From contig FWCC01000192.1 of NCBI GenBank assembly GCA_900169235.1, forward strand, positions 1 to 64,000: 64,000 nt of DNA, given 5' to 3'. This document shows positions 46,243-60,249 of the stretch, one piece after another. Positions within the stretch are counted from its first letter, which is position 1. Every line of letters begins with the position of its first letter. The notes beneath the pieces are model-generated. The model did no database searches. It had not been told where the DNA came from and saw only the letters and a program-made list of their open reading frames with translations. The translations under genes and the position numbers were made by a program. The stretch comes from Zarea fungicola (lineage: Eukaryota > Ascomycota > Sordariomycetes > Hypocreales > Cordycipitaceae).

Positions 46243-46942
46243 AGGGGCATGTGATCATGACAATGTGCGTCTCTCAATTGACATGGCAACGGTCTTAATT
46301 AATGAATGAAACTCTCAAGATACTCTCTCTTTATTTTCTGTACATGTATTTTTTTTTGTTTGGATTTAGATTTAGACTGCATGCATGTATGTAAACGATA
46401 GCGTGGAATTGACCTTGACCTACCTTTACAAACAAAGATGATATGGGAAAGTCTTCACAGCTGGACCGTGCACCAGTTCAAGGCTGATTTCATACCAGCC
46501 CCTAATAAAGCCGAGTCACTTGACCCATTGAAGCTAAACCTATAATGGCTCAAATTCAATTCTCATATTTTTGTAATCAAATACAGTTACCCCTATCTAA
46601 AGAAGCTCGTTGCCAGTTTTGGGGTTATAGCGGGCAAGGCGTGACTCACCGTGGGTGCAGCCCATCTCTGTATCTAGCACAGCCTCAGATCGGAAACCCG
46701 CCTTGGCCACAGGCTGGGCTGACTCCAAGCCTGCTTCTACATTGGCAAGAATATAAAACTTGGTTTACCTTTTTACATCTCTAGACCATAAAAAAAATAA
46801 GCACACAAAATAAACGCATTTGTATTATTCCATATCTATAGCAACATTTCACTCGTCACATTTAGCAAGCGTTGCTGCATTTCCCCGCTACCAGCCTCAA
46901 ACACCTTTTAACTAAATTCTCAAACTTTTGCAAATACGCATT
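46243..46942. other. Intergenic region, 700 bp
   Basis: 3' flank of the Q-rich gene and promoter of the RNA-processing fusion gene. No supported gene; a plus-strand open frame at 46545-46784 has no domain content. Confidence 0.5.
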
Positions 46943-49900
46943 ATGGAGCCATCTATAGACTCAAATTCACACGGAAACCTCGGTGCACCGTCTCACGACA
47001 CTGCGTTGTGTATAATTCCCCCTCAAACACTCTGGCCTGCCATCAATCGCTTACGCAGTCTCAACGACAAGGCATACGCCAAGTGGCCGCCTCATATCAA
47101 CCTCGTCTATCCCTTCGTTTATCCCGAAGTCCTAGCCGATGCCGCAGATATCCTCTCTCACCTCGATCTCACCGGTGTCTTGCCCCTTCAAGCGTCCATA
47201 GTCGATGCTGACGCTTTTGTTCATAATAAATACAACACGCTGTACCTCAAGCCCGATTCGAAATCCGGCCGCGACTTACATGCATTGTCAAACAATGTGC
47301 GCTCCGCCCTGGGCTGGCAGCCGCAACCACATTTTCAACCACATATGACAGTGGGCCAAAGCGAAGACGCAGAATCAGACACGCACAAGTTTTTACTCAA
47401 CAAGGCACGACTGCTGGCACCGATATCGTGGGACGTCACGCAGCTGGCCATTATGGTCCGCGACTCGAATCCAGGTGTGACAGACGGGCTGCGCCGAATG
47501 AAGGTCTGGAAATGCCTTGATCTCGACTCAAAAACTCTTAACGATGAAAATTTACCCCAACACGAGGTGTTCGCTGTCGAGAGGAATGCTCATCCACAGC
47601 CCTCCAAGGCATACATACAGCCAGCCTATCGATTTGACTCAGCGTCGAAAGTTTGGCGGTCTGCCGACAATATGCTGTCATTTTCGGAACCAACCATTCT
47701 AAAACAGCTCATTGTCGCCTCTTACAATGTCCTGGCCGAGTTTTGCTGGCCCCCGGACAATTCAAGAACCCCGAGCCTCGTGTCCAATCTCCTCTCTCGG
47801 CGTGCTGAAGCCGACATCCTAGTCTTGCAGGAAGTATCTGATCATTTCCTCCCTTTCCTCCTCCAAAATGAGGAATTCCGTGCAAAGTACCCATACAGTA
47901 CACATGGCCCGCCTGATCAACCCGAAATAGGGCCTCTCCCCAGTCTCCTCAACATTGTCATTCTGAGCAAATTTCCCATGAGGTGGGAATACTTGCCGCT
48001 CCAGCGTCGACACAAAGGAGCTGCTGTGGTCACGTTTCCAACGGTGTGCTTCCAGGATGTCCTCTCTGGTGCGAATTCTAAACCTCTCGTCGTAGCTGGC
48101 TGCCACCTTACCCAGGGGTTGACAGACGGTGCCCTTTCTTCCAAAAAAGTCGAGATACTCCGCCTACAGCGCCACATGGACGAACACTGCGGCAACCATC
48201 CGTCCGTTGTTGCTGGTGACTTCAACGTCACGACGTCGTCTTATGCCATTGGCATGTCACAAAAGAGCGGTGCGTTGTCCGCCAACGGCAAGCAGTGCCT
48301 AGATGACATTCACGACTTGCTCTCCAATGCAGAGCTGCACGACGTCTGGCTCGCCACCAAAGTGGCCGCCGGCGAGTCGTCAGAGGTGTCGCCGGCCAGT
48401 GAGGCCGCCGTCATGGATCTCTACGAAGGAGAGCAAGGCGCGACCTTCAACCCGCTCGAGAACAAGCTCGCCGAGAAGCTTGTCGGCTGCGGCACGGACA
48501 AGCGGCCGCAGCGGTACGACCGCATCCTCTGCAGTGCGCAACTTCCGTTGCGACCGACAGCGTTTAACATGTTTGGCAAGGACCTCATGGCCCCCAACGA
48601 GGAGGGGAAGCAGCTGCATGCCAGCGATCATTGGGGCGTTCGATGTCTCTTTACGGAGAATACGCCAGTCGTCGGAGGAAGCACTGACGCTGGCATCCTG
48701 GATCGAGTAAAGAGCATTGAGCTTCATGAGGCTCAATCCTCGCTCGGTGGCTTTGAGGACTTGAAGAAGGCACTGCTTTCCCACGGCCACCTGCCCACCG
48801 AACAAGACGAGAGGATAAGAAGAGAGGCCATATCTCTGTTGGAAACTGTTCTTCTAGGAAACGAATTACAAAAATCGGAGCATGAATCTCGCGCCACCCC
48901 TGTCGGCCTTGTTCTCGTACCAGTTGGCTCGTTTGGTATGGGTGTCTGGATGAGCTCCTCCGATGTCGACTGTCTCTGTATTGGCACCGTCAGTTCCAAG
49001 ACTTTTTTCCGAATGGCGCTTCAACGCCTTCGAAGATCGTTGGACCGCGGAGTTCGCGTTTTGCGAAAAGTGCTGGCCAACACGGGGACCATGCTCGAGC
49101 TGGATATCCTGGGCATCAAGTTTGATCTGCAGTATTCCGCTGCCACTTCTATTGTTGAAAAGTATGTTCGGATTCTCCCGTTTGGAATGTGTAAACTGCC
49201 AAGCTAACAGTATTTTTGTTCAGATTCCCTGCAGTTATGAACCTGCCGTCTAACCACCCGGAATTCGCTCTCCCAGTACAGACACTCGCAAAGCTCAAGC
49301 CTGCCCGCGACATGTACTATCTCTTACGCTCCATTCCAGACCTCGCCCAGTTTCGTGTCGCCTTCCTCCTCATCAAAGCCTGGGCCATCTCACGCGGCCT
49401 CTACGGTGCTCGCTTTGGCCTTTTGGGCGGTATCCATATCTCTGTCCTCCTTGTGCCCATCTGCAAGCAGCTTGCTACACTTGCCCGGCCCGCATCTTCG
49501 CCGTCCGCATCCACGGCAGATATAGTCACAACATTTTTTCATCATTACGCCAACTTTGACTGGGCGACACAGGTCGTGCTAGATCCATTTTTTCACAAGG
49601 AACTGCGCTACCACCGGACGTCGCGCGAGCCACTATGCCTCTTGGGATGGCACGCCCCGTCGCTGAATACGGCTATGACGGCGTCTGCGCCGACTGTCAA
49701 GTCAATTGCGGCCGAGATTGAAAAGACGGATGCTCTTTTGTCACAACCTGGTGCGACGTGGGACAGTTTCCTTGGGTCCTTGGATGCTGCGACTGTCGGT
49801 TTTCATGATTTTCTACACAACTTCAAGAGTTATGTTAAGATTGACGCTCGATTCTGGGGGTCATCTCCTTCCAAGGGTCGCAAATTCTTTGGATGGCTCG

Positions 49901-50773
49901 AATCCAGATGCGTAGCTATCCTGGTTGGTATGTTTTTCATTATCTTCCCAGCAATAAGTCGCTCTGGGTTTACTAACTACCGCAATAGACATAAACAAAA
50001 AGGCGCCAGCATTGCTGCCTCGCATGTGGCCAGGACGATTCATTGAGGCCCCAGCTGCCGAGGCTGCAGAAGACACTGAAACACAAGGCTTTTATCTCGT
50101 CGGCCTCGCATGGCACAGTGTCGATGATGAACGGGCCAAGGATAACATAAAGGCAGCCAAGTTGGCCCTCGATGGCCTGCTCCGTGACTTCGAAGACCGC
50201 ATGCGCAGCGACGGAAGATACTACGACGCCACATCCTGCTGGATGTCTGCGAGCGCTGTCAACGCTAACGAGGTTGCAACCGCCGTACTTGACCCCGGCT
50301 ACCTCGACGGGATTGATGCCGTTGCTGCTGACTCAGACGATTTAGACGACGACAGCGACGAGGAGGAAGAAGAGGTGGACGAAGATTACAACGAACAAGT
50401 CGCCGCCAGTGACGAATATATATCATCGTCTCGCTCCAAAGCCCGCCCAGCCAAGCTCAACGTGCCCACTTCCGCGAAACCTCAAGGCATGGGCCGATTT
50501 CGTCCCGCTGCTGAGGTCCTTAGCCGTCTGCGCTGGGATCGCGCTCTTGACGCGGCCGATTTCATCGTCGGCTTCGAGGACCGCTTCGCCGGTGCGCAGG
50601 AAAAGGCGCTGACGCAGTGGAAGACGGAGCAGACCGACGAGGAGTTCATTCCTCAGCATCGCATTCTGTACTTTAAGCGCCGCAGTGACGGTCGCATTGT
50701 GTGGGAGCGCAAGACGCGTATTGATCGCATCTTTGGAAGTGGTGTTGTACCAGCTGACGCCGAGTTGAGTTAA
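46943..50773 (+). CDS. Four-domain RNA-end processing protein (2H, EEP, PAP-like NTase, MJ1316)
   Basis: Three exons: 46943-49161, 49224-49927 and 49989-50773, with introns of 62 and 61 nt; 1,235 residues. Residues 30-185 are a LigT-like 2H phosphoesterase: His134-Met-Thr is canonical, but the first motif is His51-Ile-Asn rather than H-x-T/S. Residues 258-570 are an endonuclease/exonuclease/phosphatase fold (SYNVLAEF, LQEVSDHF, GDFNVTTSS, SDHWGV). Residues 620-950 are a poly(A)-polymerase-like nucleotidyltransferase with GSFGMG at 662 and Asp674-x-Asp676 as metal ligands. Residues 1150-1230 are an MJ1316/DUF504 domain (RLRWDRALDAADFIVGFEDR, RILYFKRR) thought to recognise RNA with cyclic 2',3'-phosphate ends. 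The fusion suggests one protein that recognises, trims or tails RNA ends after cleavage. That is inference; the substrate is unknown. Close to the 3' end of EXO70. Confidence 0.88.
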
Positions 50774-50956
50774 TGGCGACAAGACATGAAGGCTTGTATG
50801 CATTTATGAAACTCGTATTTTATAAATGAGACATTAAAAAAAACATGTAAAAATTTGCTTAGGTATCGTTCGTAATTGTCATTATCTCCCACAGATAGCA
50901 AGCCGCCTCACTGTCCAACCATATCGTACAAAATCATACGCCGCTTGCCTTGCTAA

Positions 50957-52919
50957 TTACGCACCAAGACTGACAAACACGCCAGCAATAGAGCCCTTGT
51001 CATACTTGACATACTTGCCCTTGCCCTTGTCAATCTCGTGATAGCGGTCCCAGAAGCGGTCGTAAAGCGGCTGCAGCTTCTGGCGGATGTCTTGGCCAAA
51101 CATGGCGCGCACCTCGCGCTCCATGCTGTAGGCTTTGTGCTTGGCAACCATGTCGTCAAACGCGCTGTTGAACTGCGAAAACTTTTCTTTAATCTTATCC
51201 TTGTCTTTGCTACTCAGAGCCTTGACAACGGTCGCCGAGTCGATAGGCCCGCCAGACTGTGGGCGCGCCCGTGTCGACGTGTGGATCGTGTCAAAGAGGT
51301 ACACTGACAAGTCTTTGCAGACATCCGTATATGCGAGGGTTGCCTTTTTGCGCCACGGATCGAGCACGTCCAGGCGTGGTTTGAGGAGAGGGGACAGCTC
51401 CGATGTGAGAATGGCTCGCTCAATAATGATGATGCTATTGGCAAGGAAGACGCCTTGTGTAGACTTGTTTCTGATCAGGAGGCGCATTTTGGAGTCGAGT
51501 GCCGCGAGGAGTGTCTCTATTGTGTCGATACAATAGTTTGTGAAAATTTGCTTGCCGTCAGCACTGACATCAAAGGACGCGAGGCTAGGGATAGCATCCG
51601 CTCCACGAGACGAGGCACCGTTCTTCCAGCCGCCATCGCCGAGGGAGATCATGATGCTGGATATTGGTCTGAGGAACTCCATCATAGCTTGCAGACGCTG
51701 CATGGACTCCGATACAATAGGCAGCGGTGCACCGTCATTGAGGAGCACCTGGACGCCGCCAATCTTGCGTTTCGTGTCGTCGAGAAGCTCTGCCAAAGAA
51801 GACTTGGCAGTTTCTCTCACCGGTTTGAGAGCTGCCGCTAGCTGCGGCTTGAGCTCACCGGTCCGTGTCTCAAGGTTCCCGGATAAACTTGAAAGAATTT
51901 CTGTGACCTCGTACGCCAAATAACAGTCAGTTGTGAGATGGGATTTGATGTGGGCGTTGAGTTCTCGCAGGGTCCTAGCAAGCTCGGCGAGAGGAGACTG
52001 GCATGCAGCTTGGAATACTGGACCCCAGTCATCCCGAGTAAATATGCTGCAGACGTTGTCATATTCAGCAATGAAAATCCCTTCCATCGCCTTGGCGTAT
52101 GTTCCAATGCCGTTTGTTCCAGATCTATAAATTGCCCCGGGATTCTTTTTCTTGGCAGTATTGACACTCGCTGCCGCGAGATTGACGAGCGACGCGGAGA
52201 GATATGGGCCTCGGACTTCAGCATATATATTTGCGATTGGAGAGTCGTATCCTCCAGCCTTTTGGTTGCTTGTGAGGTGCGAGTACACTAAGCCAAGTCG
52301 CGTAATAGTCTCTTGAGGCAGGACCGGGAAGGGTTTGTCTTTAGTGATGAAATGAAGCGGTTCAAGTGATCGCGGTGTTTCAGCGCGGAGGAGGTTATCA
52401 AAGTGCGTTTCGAGTTGCGTGTTTCCGTTTTTGATTAGACGTGTGAGATCCGCGATTGTGTTTTGGTTCGCTCGCAAGTTGGAGGTCTGCATATCGGCGT
52501 GTGATCTCGTTATGCGCTTCAAAGAAGCGAGGTACGCAGACAATCCCGCCTTTTCAGGCCCTGCACGAATGATTTGCTCTTCATCATCCTTGCTATCTGC
52601 CGGTTGTCGTAGACGGTCAATTGCCGCGATAACAGAATCAACATCTGCTCATGTCAGCGCGGTGTCTCTTGTCTCTGGAGAGTCTGAAAGGAGGAAGCTC
52701 ACTCGTCCCCAGAACTTGTAGCCTGCGCGTCTCGCCATTCAAAGGTCCAGCAACATCACGCACACTTTGACCCGTAGACTCAAGTCTGGCAAGGCATGCC
52801 TGGATCTTTTTGGTCAGCTGAGTAGTTTTATCCAGGCGTGAGTTGAGGACATCGACTTCAGCCCGTGCCTCCTCGTCTAAAGCGTTGAGCGACACAGTTG
52901 ACGCCAGCCCAACCGCCAT
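50957..52919 (-). CDS. EXO70: Exocyst complex component Exo70
   Basis: Two exons, 52919-52703 and 52644-50957, with a 58-nt intron (52702-52645) splitting an Asn codon; 634 residues. The start is ATG 52919 (MAVGLAS). The N-terminal coiled coil (VDVLNSRLDKTTQLTKKIQACLARLE) is followed by the helical rod of CATCHR tethering proteins. The C-terminal quarter has the conserved Exo70 region (LPIVSESMQRLQAMMEFL, FNSAFDDMVAKHKAYSM, LRxxL-type ends and LYDRFWDRYHEI). Exo70 binds PI(4,5)P2 and Rho/Cdc42 GTPases through basic residues near the C-terminus and tethers secretory vesicles to growth sites; in hyphae this is the apex. Length matches other ascomycete Exo70 proteins. Divergent from MCM3. Confidence 0.93.
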
Positions 52920-56136
<3,217 letters not shown>

Positions 56137-56393
56137 AGAATGCACTCAGGGATCAATATTATTGGCGTCATGGGTTTGGGTGGGAATGGTTTTATGAAAC
56201 GTAATTGATGTCTGGATGGTAGATAAATGTAAAATTGAAGTCTTTCCAAGTGGATGCTGACTATGATATCGCAAAAAATGACTTTTTATAACCCAAGGAC
56301 TGTTCCCAAACTTTCTTATATCCGAACAGAAAAGAGGAAGGCATGAAACTCGTAACGCCTTTTTGTGTTTTGGCTCTTGTCTATATAACTCCA
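56137..56393. other. Convergent 3' region MCM3 / PfkB gene
   Basis: 257 bp between stops of MCM3 (+) and the PfkB kinase (-). No gene; probable poly(A) region for both. Confidence 0.5.
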
Positions 56394-57702
56394 TCACAAT
56401 CGCTCCTGGAACTCGCGTAGTCTTGTCAGTGGACGTTCGCCGTTCCAGGTCTCCTCGCCATCGTCAGTTTTATCCAAGATGGGCGGTCCAACCTGCTCAA
56501 TGGCGAAGCTCGCCGCGACGGTGCCCCAGATGGCTGCTGTCTCTACATCTTCATCCCTGGCGAGGGCTACAGACATGCCTCCAAGGAACGTGTTGCCGCC
56601 GCCGGTTGGATCAACCACCCTTGCAGCATCCTGGTGATACGCTGGAATCCACTTCTGGATACCCGGGTCGACTTCAATCTCCTCGGCCTCAACCACTCCG
56701 TCATCGCCCTGCATCAGCCCGGCAAGGAGTGACTCCATGTCGGTGTCGGGCTGTAGCGAACCGTGGATGAGGGCCTTGCGGCGCGCCGTCTTGACACCCT
56801 CAGGCTTCTTGCGCCTGCGGCCACCGTTCCGCGCTACGTAGCATCCCTTGTCTCCAGCGCGGATAATAAAAGTGTACGACTGCAGTGGCATGCTGGCCAG
56901 CAGCTGTTCACAGGCCTGTTCAACGCTTTCAGCCGATATCTCGCCAGTTTCCGGATCGAGGCCGTCGCCGCCAAGAAAAGCTGCGAGCTCAGCGTGGTTT
57001 GGACTGCAGACGTCGACGAGTGGCAGGCAGTTTGTGCAGTTGAGCAGCTCGTTGGGGTGGCATAGGTCTGGTACGGGCTCCCAGATAAAGATGGGCTTCG
57101 TGTAGCTCTCTGCAGGCATAATGTGCCGACGGCGATGCGTAATGTCGCGCACAAGCTCCTGGCAGCGCAGCGGCGAGCAGATGAGGTGGAAGGACTTGGA
57201 CTGCAGTAAGACCGGGTCAAGATCAGCGCCTGTGAGGCGCTTTTTGGGCGTCAGGTACTTGAAGGCACGTCGCTGGTCGTCCGCACCAGCAGTCTCGTAG
57301 CCGTTCCAGCCGCGTGTGGTGAGGCGCTCGGCGTCGTGCCGGTAGACTGCGTGCGTCGACCAGGTGTCGATGAGCTTGGACAGGGCTGGTGGAAAGTCGG
57401 ACCCTTTGTCGACAATCCAGCCAACAGTGGTGGAAAGAGACGCAGGAGACAGCAGTCGTGCGCCGAGGGCGGAATATGTGCCAGCGCCGCCGAGAATGTC
57501 CTTGACAGGAGGCGTTGGTGGGAGGAAGTCAATGTCGTCTTTATGAGTGAGGTGTGTGAGCTTTGAGGTTCTGTCGTGACAGACAAATGCGTGACGGATG
57601 AGAATACATACCTATGATGAACATGCCCAGCGTAACAAAATCTATCGATGGCGTTTGGGTTTCATCATTGCTACCATCCATGGCTTCAGAGTGCGGTGCC
57701 AT
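56394..57702 (-). CDS. PfkB-family carbohydrate kinase, Mak32-like
   Basis: Two exons, 57702-57612 and 57538-56394, with a 73-nt intron (57611-57539) splitting an Asp codon; 411 residues. The start is ATG 57702; ATG 57681 (MDGSNDE) is an alternative seven codons later. The N-terminal strand DFVTLGMFIIDDI and GGAGTYSALGARLL match the ribokinase fold as in Mak32. The C-terminal PfkB signature is DPTGGGNTFLGG: the anion-hole Gly-rich loop is present, but the catalytic-base Asp of GAGD is Asn346. An acidic, basic-flanked insert (about 245-310) interrupts the fold. Yeast Mak32 is needed for M1 killer RNA maintenance; its substrate is not settled. The Asn raises the question whether the protein is a kinase, and no substrate is proposed. 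Confidence 0.82.
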
Positions 57703-58019
57703 GGCGGCGTTTGCAAGCCTAAGACAGCCGTTGTGCGTGGCCTGAGTTTGTGTAGCGTTGATGGTTAACAGTCCGGCTCTGGTCACGCGTTACAAGGTAT
57801 GGGGGAGAGTCTACATGCAGGATCGATAGGCAGATGCGTGTCTTTTTTTCTCTCTTTTGATGAGCGTTTAAGTCAAAGGGGTCAAGTGGCAGGTGTAGTT
57901 GGACCAGCGGTGAGGGATAGGTAATAAAAGAGCAACCCAAAGTCCAAAAAAAAAAGTAGAGGCCACTCACTCGCTGTACGAAGTACAAAAAGTACCTACT
58001 ACACTGGGCAGGCTATCCC
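57703..58019. other. Promoter of the PfkB gene
   Basis: 317 bp upstream of ATG 57702. The frame continues upstream without stop only to a GTG at 57786. A GTACNNNGTAC-like patch (AAGTACAAAAAGTACCTAC) is at about 57980-57998. No gene. Confidence 0.4.
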
Positions 58020-58200
58020 ATCTCCGTGATAAAAAAAACACAAGACTTAACATAAAAAGAGTAGTATACTATTTAAAAATCTAATAGTATTATCTGCCGT
58101 TATCCACTATATAAACAGTTTATTCTAATTTATTATATAATTTTTAGCTATAGCTAGTTAATAGTCTAAGAATTATAACGTAAATTTTAATAAAAAAAAG
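58020..58200. repeat. AT-rich island, RIP-like
   Basis: Almost pure A/T with very many TpA steps (TATACTATTTAAAAA, ATTATATAATTTTTAGC). The edges are abrupt: flanking sequence on both sides is of normal composition. This is the look of a sequence mutated by repeat-induced point mutation or of a degraded transposon terminus, but no terminal repeat was found. It abuts a 150-codon minus-strand open frame (58639-58187) of unknown nature. Confidence 0.5.
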
Positions 58201-58639
58201 AATTTCTTGCCACACCATAAAGAACAGGCCCCGTAGTCACTAGCTGGAGAGAATCATCAACAACTATATTACTAGTTCTTGCTGCATATTGTGACAGTGA
58301 GGATTGTAGTAGTGACGAATACTGCTGACTACCTATCTTAATAGTTAACAGCAGCGTATCTCTATTTCTAGCGATTGCCCCGTTAGACTTGGCTCCTAGC
58401 AAGTCAAAACGAGAGGACCTTTGAAGGTCTGACAATTTCGCATCTGGTTGCGGCCGAGCTGGTCTCGGTGGTAGGGAGCACTCACTACGAAGTGGTGGTT
58501 GCCTGCAAATGAATACCGAAGCCAAGAGGCAGATCAAAGAATGGGCAAGTCTTAAATACGTGGCTATGAAGTTTGCGTTTAGAGAAAATGGCAGGCTCCA
58601 AAGCGAATGATTTGGTCGCCGGCCGTCTCTCGCCCCCAC
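58187..58639 (-). other. Open frame of unknown nature beside the AT island
   Basis: 150 codons without a recognisable domain; the start codon of the longest frame is TTG-type context and no promoter is evident. It ends inside the AT-rich island. It could be a fragment of a repeat element or chance. I do not call a gene. Confidence 0.2.
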
Positions 58640-59036
58640 ATTCTAGTTGTATAGTTAATAAATGTCATCACTGAGATTTTTTTCGACTATGAGACACAAT
58701 GTCATCACATCCAGCGTGGATATCCCGATTCTGGACTTTGGGGTGCTGGGCCTATGTTGCCGTGGTTGGCTTGAAACTTTGGGATCGCAGTCTTAATCAA
58801 TCGGCGATAAACACCCGGAGTTTGTAAATTATTGTAATGAGGAGCAAACGAGTCATGCAAGACGAAAATCTACAAGATTTTCTCGCCTTGATGTGCCGTG
58901 TTGTGCTGCGATGTGCGGTTATATCCGAAAAGAGTTCAGATAAAACAAAGGCTCTCTTATCGAAGTAATTTTGAAGTCTGAGTTCAGGTCAATCCATTGA
59001 AGCATGTGCACCTGAAGGCGGCCTCTGTCTCTAATT

Positions 59037-59392
59037 ATGTTCGTTGCGATTGGCGCGGCTGTCGCCTTGCAGCCCCCGACGAGCAGCGAGGTAGATGAAA
59101 GAGCCACAGGACTCAACTGGAACCAGCTTTACCGGATCAGCAGGTTGTTTTTCTACGCGCGGTGCTATGTTTCGGATCAGTGCTGGGGGACAAACTGGAT
59201 TTTCCCTTCGCACGCGATTTCCCTCCACTACATCGCAGGCCAAGTTGCTTCGGACATTATAACACACCCCGACTATGGAAATATGGCTGCACAGCAAGGT
59301 TGATAGCGGTTGGTCGTACTCTAATACTCTGACAAATGGCTACACAGTCAACAATGTCCCGTATGCCGTGTTCTGGTTCACCATATAATCTT
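59037..59392 (+). pseudogene. Interrupted open frame, possible small secreted protein
   Basis: ATG 59037 opens a frame of 88 codons beginning with a short hydrophobic segment (MFVAIGAAVAL) and containing GLNWNQLYRISRLFFYARC and SHAISLHYIAGQVASDI. It ends at a double stop near 59301. Immediately downstream, in the +1-shifted frame, 30 further codons (IWLHSKVDSGWSYSNTL, then VNNVPYAVFWFTI) look equally coding-like and end at a stop near 59390. Either a one-base frameshift broke the gene or a short intron was missed. I recognise no family. Located in a gene-poor, repeat-like stretch. Confidence 0.35.
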
Positions 59393-60249
59393 GGCGATCC
59401 AAGGTGCGTATGACGAGATTTCCAACGGCAATGCGTTTTCATTCACAATGTAGGACAGCAATCATCTTGAGATTTTTACTTTTCGGGTTCTCCCTACTAT
59501 CTACAGCACTCTTGCTGGGCAACATGACCAGTTTCAAGGCCAATCGTAAACCAAAGCTCGCAAACTTGGCCATTGGCAGTATTGGGTCAAAAGATACATT
59601 TTAGTGCCATCGCGGTGTACTGTGTGGAGGATATAAATGCTACTGTTGTATTGGCGCAACTAGAACACGATAAAGTTTTACAGATTCTGGTGGTTGATTA
59701 GGGTGATGACTGGTGACGTACGTCTTAATGACCTCTATTTACTACCTGCTGGGAGCTAGGAATAACTGGATGCTTTTCTTTATAAAAAAAAACAATAAAA
59801 ATAAAAGTCTTTGCGCTTTAACTATGAAAATAGCTCATAAGTTCGTGATCACTACAGTTCTCACTGACAATATACATGAAAAGCGGCAGGTCTGTCCGAT
59901 GTAACAGTAACTTCGCTTGGTGTCTGCCACTCCTCTCAATGTGTTCGCCAGATTTAACGTCCCTCGACAGATGAAAAGAACATGTGCTCGTGAATACCAC
60001 CGAAACTACTTGTCGATAGTCGGTATTTATCTATAAGCCATGTATATTGTCAGTGTCATAACCATAGCCCAAGCAGCCGGAGAGATTCTGCCACTGATTC
60101 GCTTCGCAGTAACGATGCTGTGAACGAACCGAGGCCGCGTTTCCTTCATGTCCCACTGAGAAACAACTAGAGGTAGACTCATTATTGAATCCATCCTCCC
60201 GAGATATATTGTCTCCTTGGGCCTATTCTAAAAAAATTGTGCAAGGTAG
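59393..60249. other. AT-rich intergenic region
   Basis: About 860 bp, 3' of the Zn(II)2Cys6 gene. Poly(A)-like tract at 59786-59803. No supported gene. Confidence 0.5.
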
